Below, piece after piece: positions 15,756 to 23,462 of a DNA stretch of 47,731 bases (the first letter of the stretch is position 1; each line of letters begins with the position of its first letter). The position numbers and the translations under genes were made by a program. The DNA comes from Nonomuraea basaltis (GTDB lineage: Bacteria; Actinomycetota; Actinomycetes; Streptosporangiales; Streptosporangiaceae): positions 1 through 47,731 of the forward strand of contig NZ_VCJS01000093.1 of the NCBI RefSeq assembly GCF_005893125.1. Direction: 5' to 3'. The notes beneath the pieces were generated by a model. It was not told the DNA's origin. It made no database searches and worked only from the letters and a program-made list of their open reading frames with translations.

Positions 15756-15773
15756 GGTCAGACCAGTCTGGCC
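15756..15773. promoter_or_regulatory. GGTCAGACC dyad proximal to the dehydratase gene
   Basis: GGTCAGACC followed by AGTCTGGCC forms an imperfect 18-bp dyad (7 of 9 pairs), ending 15 bases before the dehydratase start. Together with 15690 it places the divergent promoters under one regulator. Confidence 0.6.
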
Positions 15774-15788
15774 GGTAAGAAGACATTC

Positions 15789-17018
15789 ATGAGCATCGAA
15801 GGCATCGAGACACTCGTCGTCGAGGAACTGCCCAACCTGCTGCTGGTTCAGGTGCACCTCGATTCGGGAATCGTCGGGCTGGGTGAGACCTACTACGGGG
15901 CCGCCGCGGCCGAGGCGCACCTCCACGAGGCTCTGGCGCCCGCCCTGGTCGGGCGCGCCATGCCGCGGGACGCGGACGAGTTGCGGGCGCTGCTGACGGA
16001 GCTGGAGGGCTATGTCGGCTACCTGGGCAGCGGCGCCGAGGTCCGCGCGCTGTCGGCCATTGACCTGGCGCTGTGGGACGCGATGGGTCAGGAGGCCGGC
16101 CTGCCGCTGACCGAACTGCTCGGCGGCCGGGTCAGGAGCGACGTGCAGATCTACAACACCTGCGCGGGCCCGCACTACATGCGCAACCCCAGCGGCCAGA
16201 AGTCGGCCAACTGGGGGGTGGCCGGCGAGGGACGCTACGAGGACCTCTACGGCTTCCTCCACCACGCCGACCGGCTGGCCGAGGATCTCCTGTCCGAGGG
16301 GGTGTCGGCCATGAAGATCTGGCCCTTCGACGTCTACGCCGAACGTTCGGCGGGACGCGAGATCAGCCGGGCCGACCTCGATGCCGGACTCGGCCCCTTG
16401 CGCAAGGTGCGCGACGCCGTCGGTGATCGCATGCGCCTCCTCGTGGAACTGCACGGCTTGTGGGAGCCTTCCGTGGCGCGGGTCATTCTGGCGGCGCTCG
16501 CGGAGTTCGATCCCCTGTGGGTCGAGGACCCGATACGGCCGGATCGGTACGCCGAGCTCGGCGAACTGCGAGCGACCAGCCCGGTTCCGATCGCCGCCGG
16601 TGAGACGCTGGGTGGCCGCACGGCCGTGGCCCCTCTGCTCGATCGGCGCGGGGTGGACGTCCTCATCGCCGACCTCGGCTGGTGTGGCGGGATCAGCGAA
16701 GTCCTGGCTCTGGCCGAGCGCACGCTCGCGGCCGAAATGCCCCTCGCGCTGCACGACTGCAGCGGGCCCGTGGTGCTGGCCGCCTCGGCGCACCTGGCCG
16801 TCCATCTGCCGCACGTGTTCATCCAGGAGACCACCAGGGCCTACTACTCCAGCTGGTACCCGCAGCTTGTCACCGGCCTGCCGGACATCTCCGCTGGCCG
16901 GCTGAGCCCGGGAACGGCCCCCGGCCACGGAGTCCGGCTCCGCCCCGATCTCGACCAGAGCGCCACTGTACGCCGCCGCGTAACCGGCGCCACCCATCCC
17001 CTCCCGCTAGCCCGATAA
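15789..17018 (+). CDS. Enolase-superfamily acid-sugar dehydratase, GalD/ManD-like (cluster A)
   Basis: This 409-residue cytosolic member of the mandelate racemase group (enolase superfamily) should abstract the proton next to a carboxylate and eliminate water from an aldonate. N-terminal capping domain: LDSGIVGLGETYY. Barrel: MKIWPFD (Lys176), VELHG (Glu220, His222), VEDPI (Glu246), AGETLGG (Glu272) and LHDCSGP (His322). The spacing of 26, 26, then 50 residues between these is that of GalD and ManD dehydratases, in which the first metal ligand is Asp; here it is Glu. His222 and His322 match their acid/base pair. Divergent from the ABC genes and sharing operators with them, it defines cluster A as an acid-sugar pathway. 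Confidence 0.85.
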   Translation: MSIEGIETLVVEELPNLLLVQVHLDSGIVGLGETYYGAAAAEAHLHEALAPALVGRAMPRDADELRALLTELEGYVGYLGSGAEVRALSAIDLALWDAMGQEAGLPLTELLGGRVRSDVQIYNTCAGPHYMRNPSGQKSANWGVAGEGRYEDLYGFLHHADRLAEDLLSEGVSAMKIWPFDVYAERSAGREISRADLDAGLGPLRKVRDAVGDRMRLLVELHGLWEPSVARVILAALAEFDPLWVEDPIRPDRYAELGELRATSPVPIAAGETLGGRTAVAPLLDRRGVDVLIADLGWCGGISEVLALAERTLAAEMPLALHDCSGPVVLAASAHLAVHLPHVFIQETTRAYYSSWYPQLVTGLPDISAGRLSPGTAPGHGVRLRPDLDQSATVRRRVTGATHPLPLAR

Positions 17019-17122
17019 CCGGCGTTCGCCTGGCCCCTCGGAAGGCTGTCGAGGTGACGACGTTGAATCGGTGATGATCGCGTTGGCCGGAGTACCGTCC
17101 AGTGTGGTCAGCAAAGGCTCCG

Positions 17123-17977
17123 TCACCACGAGGCCGTCCGCTTGGTCATCTCCTGGAGCATGAACAAGCTCGACTCGCGCGCCTTGTCCTCCCAGGCGAA
17201 GACGCACGCGGTCATGATGCCGTCGAACCCGACGCGGCCGAGGGTGCCGAAGAACTCGTCCCAGTCGACCTCGCCCTGGCCGATGTTCAGGTGCTGGTGA
17301 ACGCGGGCGGCCGACCCCGGCGGGTTGACGATGTAGCGCAGCCCGGACGAGGCGCGATGGTCGAAGGAGTCGGCGACGTGCAGGTGGGTGAGCAGATCGC
17401 CGGCGTACTCCATGATCTCGGTCATGTTGCCGCCCTGGTGGAAGGTGTGCGGCGCGCAGTAGAGGAACGACACGAGCGGGGAGTTGACCCCGCGCACCAT
17501 GTCGACGGCGGTCTTGCCGTCCTCGACGAAGTCGTCGGGGTGCGGCTCCAGGCGCAGCTCCACTCCCTGGCGCTCGAAGACGGGCAGCAGCTCCTCCATA
17601 GACCGCCAGAACATGGCCTCGCTCCGGGACGCCTGCTCGGGACGGCCGTTGAACTCCGAGTTCATGACGTTGCAGCCGAGGTCGACCGTGATCTCGATGG
17701 CCCGCTTCCAGTAGCGCACGGCCGCCTGGCGCTCCTCCTCGTCGGGGCCGGACCAGCGATACAGCGGCAGCACCGAGGAGATCTTGACATTCGCTGCGCC
17801 GAGGGCGGCCTTGAAGGCCACGACGGTGTCCCGATCGGCCCTCGGGTGCAGGAAGAAAGGCAGGAAGTCCTCGCGCGGCGACAACTCGATGTATTCGTAG
17901 CCCAGCTCTGCGACGAGCGCGGGCAACTCGAGCAGCGGCGTGCGGCGCATCATGTACGGGTCAAGAGTGATCTTCAT
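17123..17977 (-). CDS. Sugar phosphate isomerase/epimerase-like TIM barrel (cluster B)
   Basis: A 284-residue member of the xylose-isomerase-like/AP endonuclease 2 barrel family. Metal-ligand candidates are ELSPRED, LRLEPHPDDF (Glu), the His-Leu-His-Val-Ala-Asp strand (HLHVAD) and HLNIGQGEVDWDEFF. AGGAA lies upstream of the ATG. It is the last gene of the six-gene operon, 12 bases after the IolG-like gene. Related proteins isomerise or epimerise ketoses and inososes (IolI, IolH, tagatose 3-epimerase); which reaction applies here is not determined. Confidence 0.82.
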   Translation of the reverse strand: MKITLDPYMMRRTPLLELPALVAELGYEYIELSPREDFLPFFLHPRADRDTVVAFKAALGAANVKISSVLPLYRWSGPDEEERQAAVRYWKRAIEITVDLGCNVMNSEFNGRPEQASRSEAMFWRSMEELLPVFERQGVELRLEPHPDDFVEDGKTAVDMVRGVNSPLVSFLYCAPHTFHQGGNMTEIMEYAGDLLTHLHVADSFDHRASSGLRYIVNPPGSAARVHQHLNIGQGEVDWDEFFGTLGRVGFDGIMTACVFAWEDKARESSLFMLQEMTKRTASW

Positions 17978-17989
17978 CGTGGTTTCCTC

Positions 17990-18994
17990 TCAGGCGTAGA
18001 GACCGGGCCGCTCAACGAGGCCGACCGGGACGGGCTCGCCCGTCTCGAGCGAGGCGACGGCGCTCTCCGCGACGGCGGTGGCCGCGTAGCCGTCCCACGC
18101 GCTCGGCCCGCCGACGACGCCGGCGCGCAGCCCGGTGATCCACTCCTGCAGTTCCGCCAGGTACGTCCCGCCGAACCGGACCCGCCAGTCGGCCGGCACC
18201 GCCTGGACCCGCCGCCCGCCGGTGACCAGCACGTTGGCGCTCGGGTTCTCCAGCGCCACGACGCCCGTTGAGCCCACGACCTCGCAGCGCACGTCGTAGC
18301 CGTACTGGCAGTTGACGAACACCTCGACGGTGACCACGCCGCCGCCGGCGAGCTCCAGCAGCACGATCTGCGGGTCGCGCACGTGGGCCGCGGCCAGGGG
18401 GCTCGGTTTCGTGGCGACGACGGTGGCGCGCACGATCTCCTGGCCGAACAGCCAGCGGGTGGTGTCGATCTCGTGGATGACCGAGTCGGTCATCGCCATC
18501 GCGCTGGTGAAGGAGTCGGGTACGGCCGCGTTGCGGTGCACCATGTGGGCGAGGAGCGCCTCGCCGACCGTGCCGTCGTCGATCGCGTTCTTGACGACCT
18601 GGTAGCCCGGGTCGTAGCGGCGCATGAAGCCGACCTGGATCCATCGGCGGCCGGAGGCGACCTCGGCTTCGAGGACCTTGAGGCAGTCCGCCGCCGTGGT
18701 GGCCAGCGGCTTCTCGCAGAGCACGGGCTTGCCCGCGGCGATGCAGGCCAGCACCTGCTCGGCGTGGAGGTCGCCCGGCGAGGCGATGACCACGGCGTCG
18801 ACGGCGGGGTCCTCGACGACGTCGAGCGCGCTCGCGCGCGTCACGGCGCCCGCCCCGGCGGCGATCTGCTCCGCGCGGGCGGTGTCGACGTCGAACAGGG
18901 CGACGACCGTCGATCCGACGACCTGGGATGCCAGCCGTGTCACGTGGTCGGCCCCGATGTTGCCGGCCCCGATGACACCGACGTTGATGGTCAC
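17990..18994 (-). CDS. Gfo/Idh/MocA oxidoreductase, inositol 2-dehydrogenase-like (cluster B)
   Basis: A 334-residue NAD-dependent dehydrogenase with GTG start and GAGAGGAA 5 bases upstream. Rossmann loop GAGNIGADH (9-17), FDVD for NAD choice, catalytic CEKPLA (Lys95), and the HEIDTTRWLFG motif with catalytic His and Asp, typical of IolG enzymes from actinobacteria. With the neighbouring IolE-like barrel and ribose/inositol-type importer it suggests oxidation of an inositol or similar polyol to a keto form. The rest of a standard inositol pathway (IolB, C, D, J) is not in the window, so an isomer or another cyclitol or sugar is possible. Confidence 0.85.
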   Translation of the reverse strand: MTINVGVIGAGNIGADHVTRLASQVVGSTVVALFDVDTARAEQIAAGAGAVTRASALDVVEDPAVDAVVIASPGDLHAEQVLACIAAGKPVLCEKPLATTAADCLKVLEAEVASGRRWIQVGFMRRYDPGYQVVKNAIDDGTVGEALLAHMVHRNAAVPDSFTSAMAMTDSVIHEIDTTRWLFGQEIVRATVVATKPSPLAAAHVRDPQIVLLELAGGGVVTVEVFVNCQYGYDVRCEVVGSTGVVALENPSANVLVTGGRRVQAVPADWRVRFGGTYLAELQEWITGLRAGVVGGPSAWDGYAATAVAESAVASLETGEPVPVGLVERPGLYA

Positions 18995-19009
18995 AGGGAT
19001 TCCTCTCTT

Positions 19010-19927
19010 TCAGGGACGCAGGCCGCAGCCGTTGAAGTACTTGCGGGTGCGGGTGGCGATGGGCAGCGGAGTGTCGGTCGGGCAGGGGTAGAGGTCCTGC
19101 TCGACGATCGCGAACAGGTCGGCGTCCAGCTGGCCGAGCTCGGCCAGCAGCGGCTCCATGGCGGGGATGCCGGTGGGAGGCTCGATCATGGCGCCGCGCC
19201 GTACGGCCTCGGCGAAGCACAGGTTCTCTTCGCGGACCTGCCGGACGATCTCGGGGTTCACCTGCTTGAGATGCACGTAGCCGATCCGCTCGGGGTACGC
19301 CCGGATGATCTCGATGTTGTCCCCGCCGCAGTAGGAGATGTGGCCGGTGTCAAGGCAGAGCGAGACGACCTCGGGGTCGGTGTCCTCCAGGAACCGCAGG
19401 ACGCGTTCCTGGGTGTCGACGTGGCTGTCGGCGTGGGGGTGGAAGACCAGCCGGACGCCGGACTCCTCGTGGAGGACGCCGGCCAGCTCCGACATGCCCG
19501 AAGTGAGGTCCTTCCACTGCTCGGGGGTCAGGTCCACCGGCTGGGTGAGGCTCCCGTCGAGGTCGGTGTATCCCTCGGGCAGCGAGACCAGGTATTTCGC
19601 GCCGAGCGCGGTGAGCAGCCTGGCCTCCGCGCGGCACTCCTCGATGGCCTCCTTCAGCGCCTCCCGGCCGCGGTGCAGTCCCGCGAACACCGCGCCGCCG
19701 GACAGCCGCAGCCCGCGCCGGCCGAGCTCGTCACGGAGTTGCTCGGGATCGGTGGGCAGGTAGCCGTACGGGCCGAGCTCGATCCATCGGTAGCCGGCCG
19801 CGGCCGCCTCGTCGAGAAATCGGTCCCAGGGAACCTGGTCCGGGTCGTCGGGGAACCATACGCCCCACGAGTCGGGGGCCGTGCCCAACCGGATCCGGGA
19901 CAGAGGGCCGGTGTGCGACAACGTCAT
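19010..19927 (-). CDS. IolE-like inosose dehydratase/TIM-barrel isomerase (cluster B)
   Basis: The 305 residues begin with LGTAPDSWGVWFPDDP and WIELGPYGYLPTDP, which strongly recall IolE (2-keto-myo-inositol dehydratase). Ligand-bearing strands LVFHPHADSHV, VSLCLDTGHISYCGGD and GYVHLKQV carry the Glu/Asp/His metal set; the end RTRKYFNGCGL is also typical of IolE-like proteins. The ATG overlaps the ATPase stop (ATGA). The only Shine-Dalgarno (AGGAG) touches this ATG; a TTG two codons later has better spacing. The role inferred is dehydration or isomerisation of the keto product of the IolG-like enzyme. Confidence 0.8.
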   Translation of the reverse strand: MTLSHTGPLSRIRLGTAPDSWGVWFPDDPDQVPWDRFLDEAAAAGYRWIELGPYGYLPTDPEQLRDELGRRGLRLSGGAVFAGLHRGREALKEAIEECRAEARLLTALGAKYLVSLPEGYTDLDGSLTQPVDLTPEQWKDLTSGMSELAGVLHEESGVRLVFHPHADSHVDTQERVLRFLEDTDPEVVSLCLDTGHISYCGGDNIEIIRAYPERIGYVHLKQVNPEIVRQVREENLCFAEAVRRGAMIEPPTGIPAMEPLLAELGQLDADLFAIVEQDLYPCPTDTPLPIATRTRKYFNGCGLRP

Positions 19928-20721
19928 CTCCTATCGATGGTCAGGGACTGGCGGTGGCGCTGCAGGCCGATCTCCCCTTCGACCACGGCCGCGGTGAGCT
20001 CCTTGACGGAGGTCTGCTCGCGCGTGGTCTCGAGGATCTTGCGGCCGTGGTTCATCACGATGTGCCGGTCGCACACCTGGTACGCATGGTGCAGGTTGTG
20101 CGTGACCAGCACGGAGCTGACGCCCTCGCCCTTGAGCCGGGTGAGGTAGGCCAGCAGGGCCTCGGTGGCGCGAACGGCCAGGGCGCTCGTCGGTTCGTCG
20201 AGAATGAGCAGGCTGCGCTTGAAGTGCACGGCGCGGGCGATCGCCACCGCCTGCTGCTGGCCGCCGGACAGCGAGCTCACGAGCTGGCGAGGGCTCTTGA
20301 TGCCCTCGATCGTCACGACGCTGTCGAGGATGTCCGCGGCGATGCGGTCCATCTCGCGCAGCCTCAGCAGGCCGAGCGGGCTGGTGAGCTCGCGGCCCAT
20401 GAAGATGTTGCGGGTGATGGTGAGCGACGGGACCAGCGCGGAGTCCTGGAAGATCGTCTCGATGCCGAGCTTCTCGGTGTCCTGGCGGGTCGGCGCGGTC
20501 AGCTTCCTGCCTCGCCAGGCGTACTGCCCCGCGTCCGCGCGGACGACGCCCGACATGATCTTGACGAGGGTGGACTTGCCGGCGCCGTTGTCGCCGAGCA
20601 GGCCGACGACCTCGCCCTCGCGGATCTGGAAGCCTACGTCGTTCAGGCAGGTGTTCGGTCCGTAGCGCTTGGTGATGCCCGACAGCTCCAGGAGGACCTC
20701 GCCGGCGCCGTTCGAGCTCAT
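19924..20721 (-). CDS. Sugar ABC importer ATPase, single-domain (FrcA-like, cluster B)
   Basis: A 265-residue ATPase with Walker A GDNGAGKST, Q-loop ETIFQDSAL, signature LSGGQQQAVAIARA, Walker B LLILDEPTSAL and the switch His in LVTHNLHH. Only one nucleotide-binding domain is present, unlike the double RbsA, as in FrcA-type fructose importers; it should act as a homodimer. The ATG overlaps the permease stop (ATGA), and its own stop overlaps the IolE-like start, so the chain is translationally coupled. Confidence 0.93.
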   Translation of the reverse strand: MSSNGAGEVLLELSGITKRYGPNTCLNDVGFQIREGEVVGLLGDNGAGKSTLVKIMSGVVRADAGQYAWRGRKLTAPTRQDTEKLGIETIFQDSALVPSLTITRNIFMGRELTSPLGLLRLREMDRIAADILDSVVTIEGIKSPRQLVSSLSGGQQQAVAIARAVHFKRSLLILDEPTSALAVRATEALLAYLTRLKGEGVSSVLVTHNLHHAYQVCDRHIVMNHGRKILETTREQTSVKELTAAVVEGEIGLQRHRQSLTIDRR

Positions 20722-21794
20722 TCGGCTTTCCCTTCGATGAGGCGGTTGAAGACGGCGGCGAAGACGATGATCACGCCGATGAAGAGATTGAGGTAGAAGC
20801 CGGGAGCTCCGGAGAGCAGCAGGATGTCCTGCAGCACGAGGATGAGCGCCGCGCCGAGCACCATGCCGAGCACGCTGCCCTTGCCGCCGCGCAGCGCCAC
20901 GCCGCCGACCACGGCCGCCGCGATGGCCTGCAGCTCCATGCCGCGGCCGGTGCCGGGCTGGACGGACTGCGTCCGCACCGCGACGAGGATCGCGGCGAGC
21001 GCCACGCACAGCCCGAGGATGCCGAAGGCGATCAGCTTGATGCGCGTCGGGTTGATGGAGATCGCCCGGGCCGCGGACTCGTTCCCGCCGACGGCGAAGA
21101 TGTGGTTGCCGAGCTTGTGGCGGTGCATGAGCACCCAGAAGAACACCGCGACCAGGACCAGCCACACGACCTGGCCCCGGAACGGGCCCACCTGCCCGGC
21201 GAAGACGGTCCGCAGGGTCTCGCCCCGCTGCATGCGCGCGGCGGAGGTGCCGTTGTAGAACAGCGCGGCGCCGTCCCAGAACAGCATCATGCCGAGCGTG
21301 ACGATGAAAGACGGGATCTTGAACCGGGTCACGATCACGCCGTTGAGCAGCGCGATGCCGATGCCCATCGCGAAGGTCAGAATGAAGGCACCGGCCACGT
21401 TCCCGTCGGAGTACCAGTGAATGAACACCAGCGCGCAGAAGGTGTAGTTCATCCCCAGAGACAGGTCGAACTCCCCCGCGATCATCAGCACGCCCGCGCC
21501 GATCGCGAGGATCGCCAGCACCGGGATCGACTGGCTCAGGACGTTGAAATTGGCCTCTGAGAGGTAGGGGAAGCTGTCCGGCGCCAGCAGATAGGCGACG
21601 ACACAACCGATCTGCACCAGCGCGAAGATGATGCCGATCTCGAGCGCGCCGCGGCCGCGCACCAGCCGCAGCCACCCGCCGAACGGCCCAGGGGCAGAGG
21701 CCTCCGGGGTGCGCTTCGCCGAAGCCGTCTGCGCCATCGGCGAATGATCCTGCATGGTGAGTGACGGAGCTCCGTCGCTGGTCGGTTTGCTCAT
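20718..21794 (-). CDS. Sugar ABC importer permease, RbsC/CUT2 type (cluster B)
   Basis: A 358-residue membrane protein with a polar N-terminal tail of about 50 residues, then RbsC-type helices: IGAGVLMIAGEFDLSLGMNY, FKIPSFIVTLGMMLFWDGAAL, NHIFAVGGNESAARAISIN (cytoplasmic coupling loop) and GGVALRGGKGSVLGMVLGAAL. These motifs are standard for CUT2 monosaccharide/inositol permeases. AAGGAG is unusually near the chosen ATG; a start at the internal Met about 13 codons later is possible. It partners with the FrcA-like ATPase and the binding protein. Confidence 0.92.
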   Translation of the reverse strand: MSKPTSDGAPSLTMQDHSPMAQTASAKRTPEASAPGPFGGWLRLVRGRGALEIGIIFALVQIGCVVAYLLAPDSFPYLSEANFNVLSQSIPVLAILAIGAGVLMIAGEFDLSLGMNYTFCALVFIHWYSDGNVAGAFILTFAMGIGIALLNGVIVTRFKIPSFIVTLGMMLFWDGAALFYNGTSAARMQRGETLRTVFAGQVGPFRGQVVWLVLVAVFFWVLMHRHKLGNHIFAVGGNESAARAISINPTRIKLIAFGILGLCVALAAILVAVRTQSVQPGTGRGMELQAIAAAVVGGVALRGGKGSVLGMVLGAALILVLQDILLLSGAPGFYLNLFIGVIIVFAAVFNRLIEGKAE

Positions 21795-21874
21795 TGCTCC
21801 TTGGCTCTCCCTGTCCGTGGCGGGACGGGACCGGTGGGGCAGGCGCGTCAGGGCCCGCCCCGCTGCCGGTCCGA

Positions 21875-22918
21875 TCAGCGGATCGTGCCTGCCAGTTGCT
21901 CGACGACCGCGACGTTGGACTTGTCCACCAGACCGCCGCCGCCGGAGTTGATGGTCGCGGCGCTGAGTCCGAAGTCGAGGTGCATCGCCAGTTGCGCCAC
22001 GGTCTGGAAGCCCTGGACGTAGGGCTGCTGGTCCGCCGCGGCGAGGATGGTCCCGCTCTTGATGCCGTCGATGACCGGCTTGGACAGGTCGAAGCCGACC
22101 ACCGGGACCTTGACGCCGACGTCCGCCATCGCCGCCTCGACGTTGCGGTGCGGGGTGCCGCCCAGCGGCACGATCGCCGCGGTGTCCTTGTGGCCGAGCA
22201 GGTACTGGCTCATCTTGTCCAGCGCCCCCGCGTCGTCGATGCCGGTCGCGACCATCTCGGTCTTCGCGCCGATGGCGTCGAGAGCCTTCTGGACCCCGGC
22301 GTTGCGCTGGATGGCGTACACCTGGTCGGGGAACTCGACCGGGGTGAAGACCTTGGCGCCCTGCGGCAGCTTCGCCTCGGCGATCAGGCGCTGGCCGAGC
22401 AGGAAGCCCGCCTCCTCGAAGTTCTGGCCGACGAAGCCCAGGGTGCACTTGGCGACGTCACCCTCCTGCGTGATGTTGTACGCGAGCACCGAGATGCCGG
22501 CCTTCGAAGCGGCGCAGACGTTCTCGGTGTAGCGCTTCGGGTCGTCGATCACCACGGCGACGGCGGCGGGCTTGTCGGCCACGGCGCTGCCGATCAGGTC
22601 GTTGTACTTCGACGAGTCGCCCTGGCTGGTCTGCAGGTTCAGCTCGACGTTGAACAACTCGGCCGCGTCCTTGGCGCCCTGCGAGATGGTGCCCCAGAAA
22701 GAGTCACCGGGATCCTGGGAGAGCAAGAACGTGATCTTACGGTTCTCAGCCCGGCTCCCGAGCCCGGACTGCAGCCCCGCCCCCGAAGCGGCCGCGGCGG
22801 GCTCCGTGGGCAGTGCGCTCTGACCGACGCCCGGGCCGTTCGAACAGCCGGCGAGGGCGAGCACGAGAAGGGGCGCGGCTACTAGAGCGCGCCAGTCGAT
22901 GCGAATGGAGTACGGCAC
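21875..22918 (-). CDS. Periplasmic-type sugar-binding lipoprotein (cluster B importer)
   Basis: The 347 residues begin with a lipoprotein signal (LVAAPLLVLALAGC, lipobox LAGC), a low-complexity linker, then the peripla_BP_4 fold: KITFLLSQDPGDSFWGTI, AAVAVVIDDPKRYTENV, GISVLAYNIT, VPLGGTPHRNVEAAM and VPVVGFDLSKPVIDGI. It is a monosaccharide/polyol binder related to ribose, inositol and AI-2 proteins. First gene of the operon; 80 bases separate it from the permease. Its promoter region is shared divergently with the LacI gene. Confidence 0.92.
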   Translation of the reverse strand: MPYSIRIDWRALVAAPLLVLALAGCSNGPGVGQSALPTEPAAAASGAGLQSGLGSRAENRKITFLLSQDPGDSFWGTISQGAKDAAELFNVELNLQTSQGDSSKYNDLIGSAVADKPAAVAVVIDDPKRYTENVCAASKAGISVLAYNITQEGDVAKCTLGFVGQNFEEAGFLLGQRLIAEAKLPQGAKVFTPVEFPDQVYAIQRNAGVQKALDAIGAKTEMVATGIDDAGALDKMSQYLLGHKDTAAIVPLGGTPHRNVEAAMADVGVKVPVVGFDLSKPVIDGIKSGTILAAADQQPYVQGFQTVAQLAMHLDFGLSAATINSGGGGLVDKSNVAVVEQLAGTIR

Positions 22919-23051
22919 TGGTTCTACCTCTCCTGGGAGCGGTCACGGGCCTTTGGGATCAGGGGAGCACCGAGAGGTTCTCGGGCGGTGAGGGGCCCAG
23001 GAGGGCCCGTCGGTGCGTCGGCCGACCCGTCGGGTCAGCTTCGTTTCGACG

Positions 23052-23081
23052 ATGTAACCTGCAGGAGAAGCCGCCTGTCAA
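23052..23081 (-). promoter_or_regulatory. Candidate promoter for the cluster B operon
   Basis: On the minus strand TTGACA (23081-23076) and TTACAT (23057-23052) are 18 bases apart, about 130 bases upstream of the binding-protein start. The perfect -35 box makes this the best promoter candidate in the region. Confidence 0.5.
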
Positions 23082-23085
23082 TACA

Positions 23086-23110
23086 TTGTCTTAACAAATT
23101 TTGTCTTGAC
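23086..23110. repeat. Tandem TTGTCTTRAC repeats upstream of the cluster B promoter
   Basis: TTGTCTTAAC (23086-23095) and TTGTCTTGAC (23101-23110) are repeated 15 bases apart, directly upstream of the predicted -35 box. The spacing of about one and a half helix turns suggests protein binding sites, perhaps for an activator. Unidentified. Confidence 0.4.
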
Positions 23111-23362
23111 ATAACGACGTACTGACCTCATAGCAATATAGCGTTCATTGGCTCGTTTACCTGGGGAAACGTGCTGGAGGGCGCGGCGCACTCCCGACCC
23201 GCCGCGCGGCGGAGTACCTACGCCGAATCCGGCCGTCCGGGGAGGGGCACCACACTCCGCTGCCCAGGAGCGGCGTCTCCTCGGATGTCGTTGTGCGACC
23301 GCGGCACACGGCCGGCGTCGGCGTCTCATGGATGCTCCATGTGTCCGTCCGGCTTCCGCATT

Positions 23363-23388
23363 TAGAGCGCTCTTCTAGCGCGCTCTAG
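23363..23388. promoter_or_regulatory. Nested LacI-type operator upstream of the cluster B regulator
   Basis: AGAGCGCTCT (23364-23373) is a perfect palindrome with central CG, and TAGAGCGC (23363-23370) is matched by its complement GCGCTCTA (23380-23387), with AGCGCGCT (23377-23384) nested inside. The GAGCGCTC core resembles CebR-type LacI boxes (GGGAGCGCTCCC). It lies immediately upstream of a TACTAT -10-like element (23396-23401), so it fits autorepression of the LacI gene. Confidence 0.65.
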
Positions 23389-23462
23389 TCGCTGTTACTA
23401 TGAGCCGGGTCACACGGAATGTCAACAGCCTGCGACAATCTGCGCACATCGGAAAAGGGTTG

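Larger units (their letters stand above)
22919..23462. other. Divergent regulatory region between cluster B operon and its LacI regulator
   Basis: About 540 bases without a gene. The part 23070-23160 is AT-rich relative to its surroundings and contains a minus-strand promoter candidate and direct repeats. The part just before the LacI gene contains nested LacI-type palindromes. The GC-rich middle (about 23165-23340) shows nothing recognisable. Confidence 0.7.

Noticed and set aside
19924..21675. 583-residue minus-strand frame giving an apparent fusion ahead of the ABC ATPase
   Set aside because: The N-terminal part is out-of-frame permease sequence; the ATPase starts at the ATGA overlap at 20721.
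14316..22918. Shared Ser-Ala-Leu-Pro-Thr-Glu-Pro string after the lipobox in both sugar-binding lipoproteins
   Set aside because: Lies in the disordered tether of each protein; short and probably coincidental.
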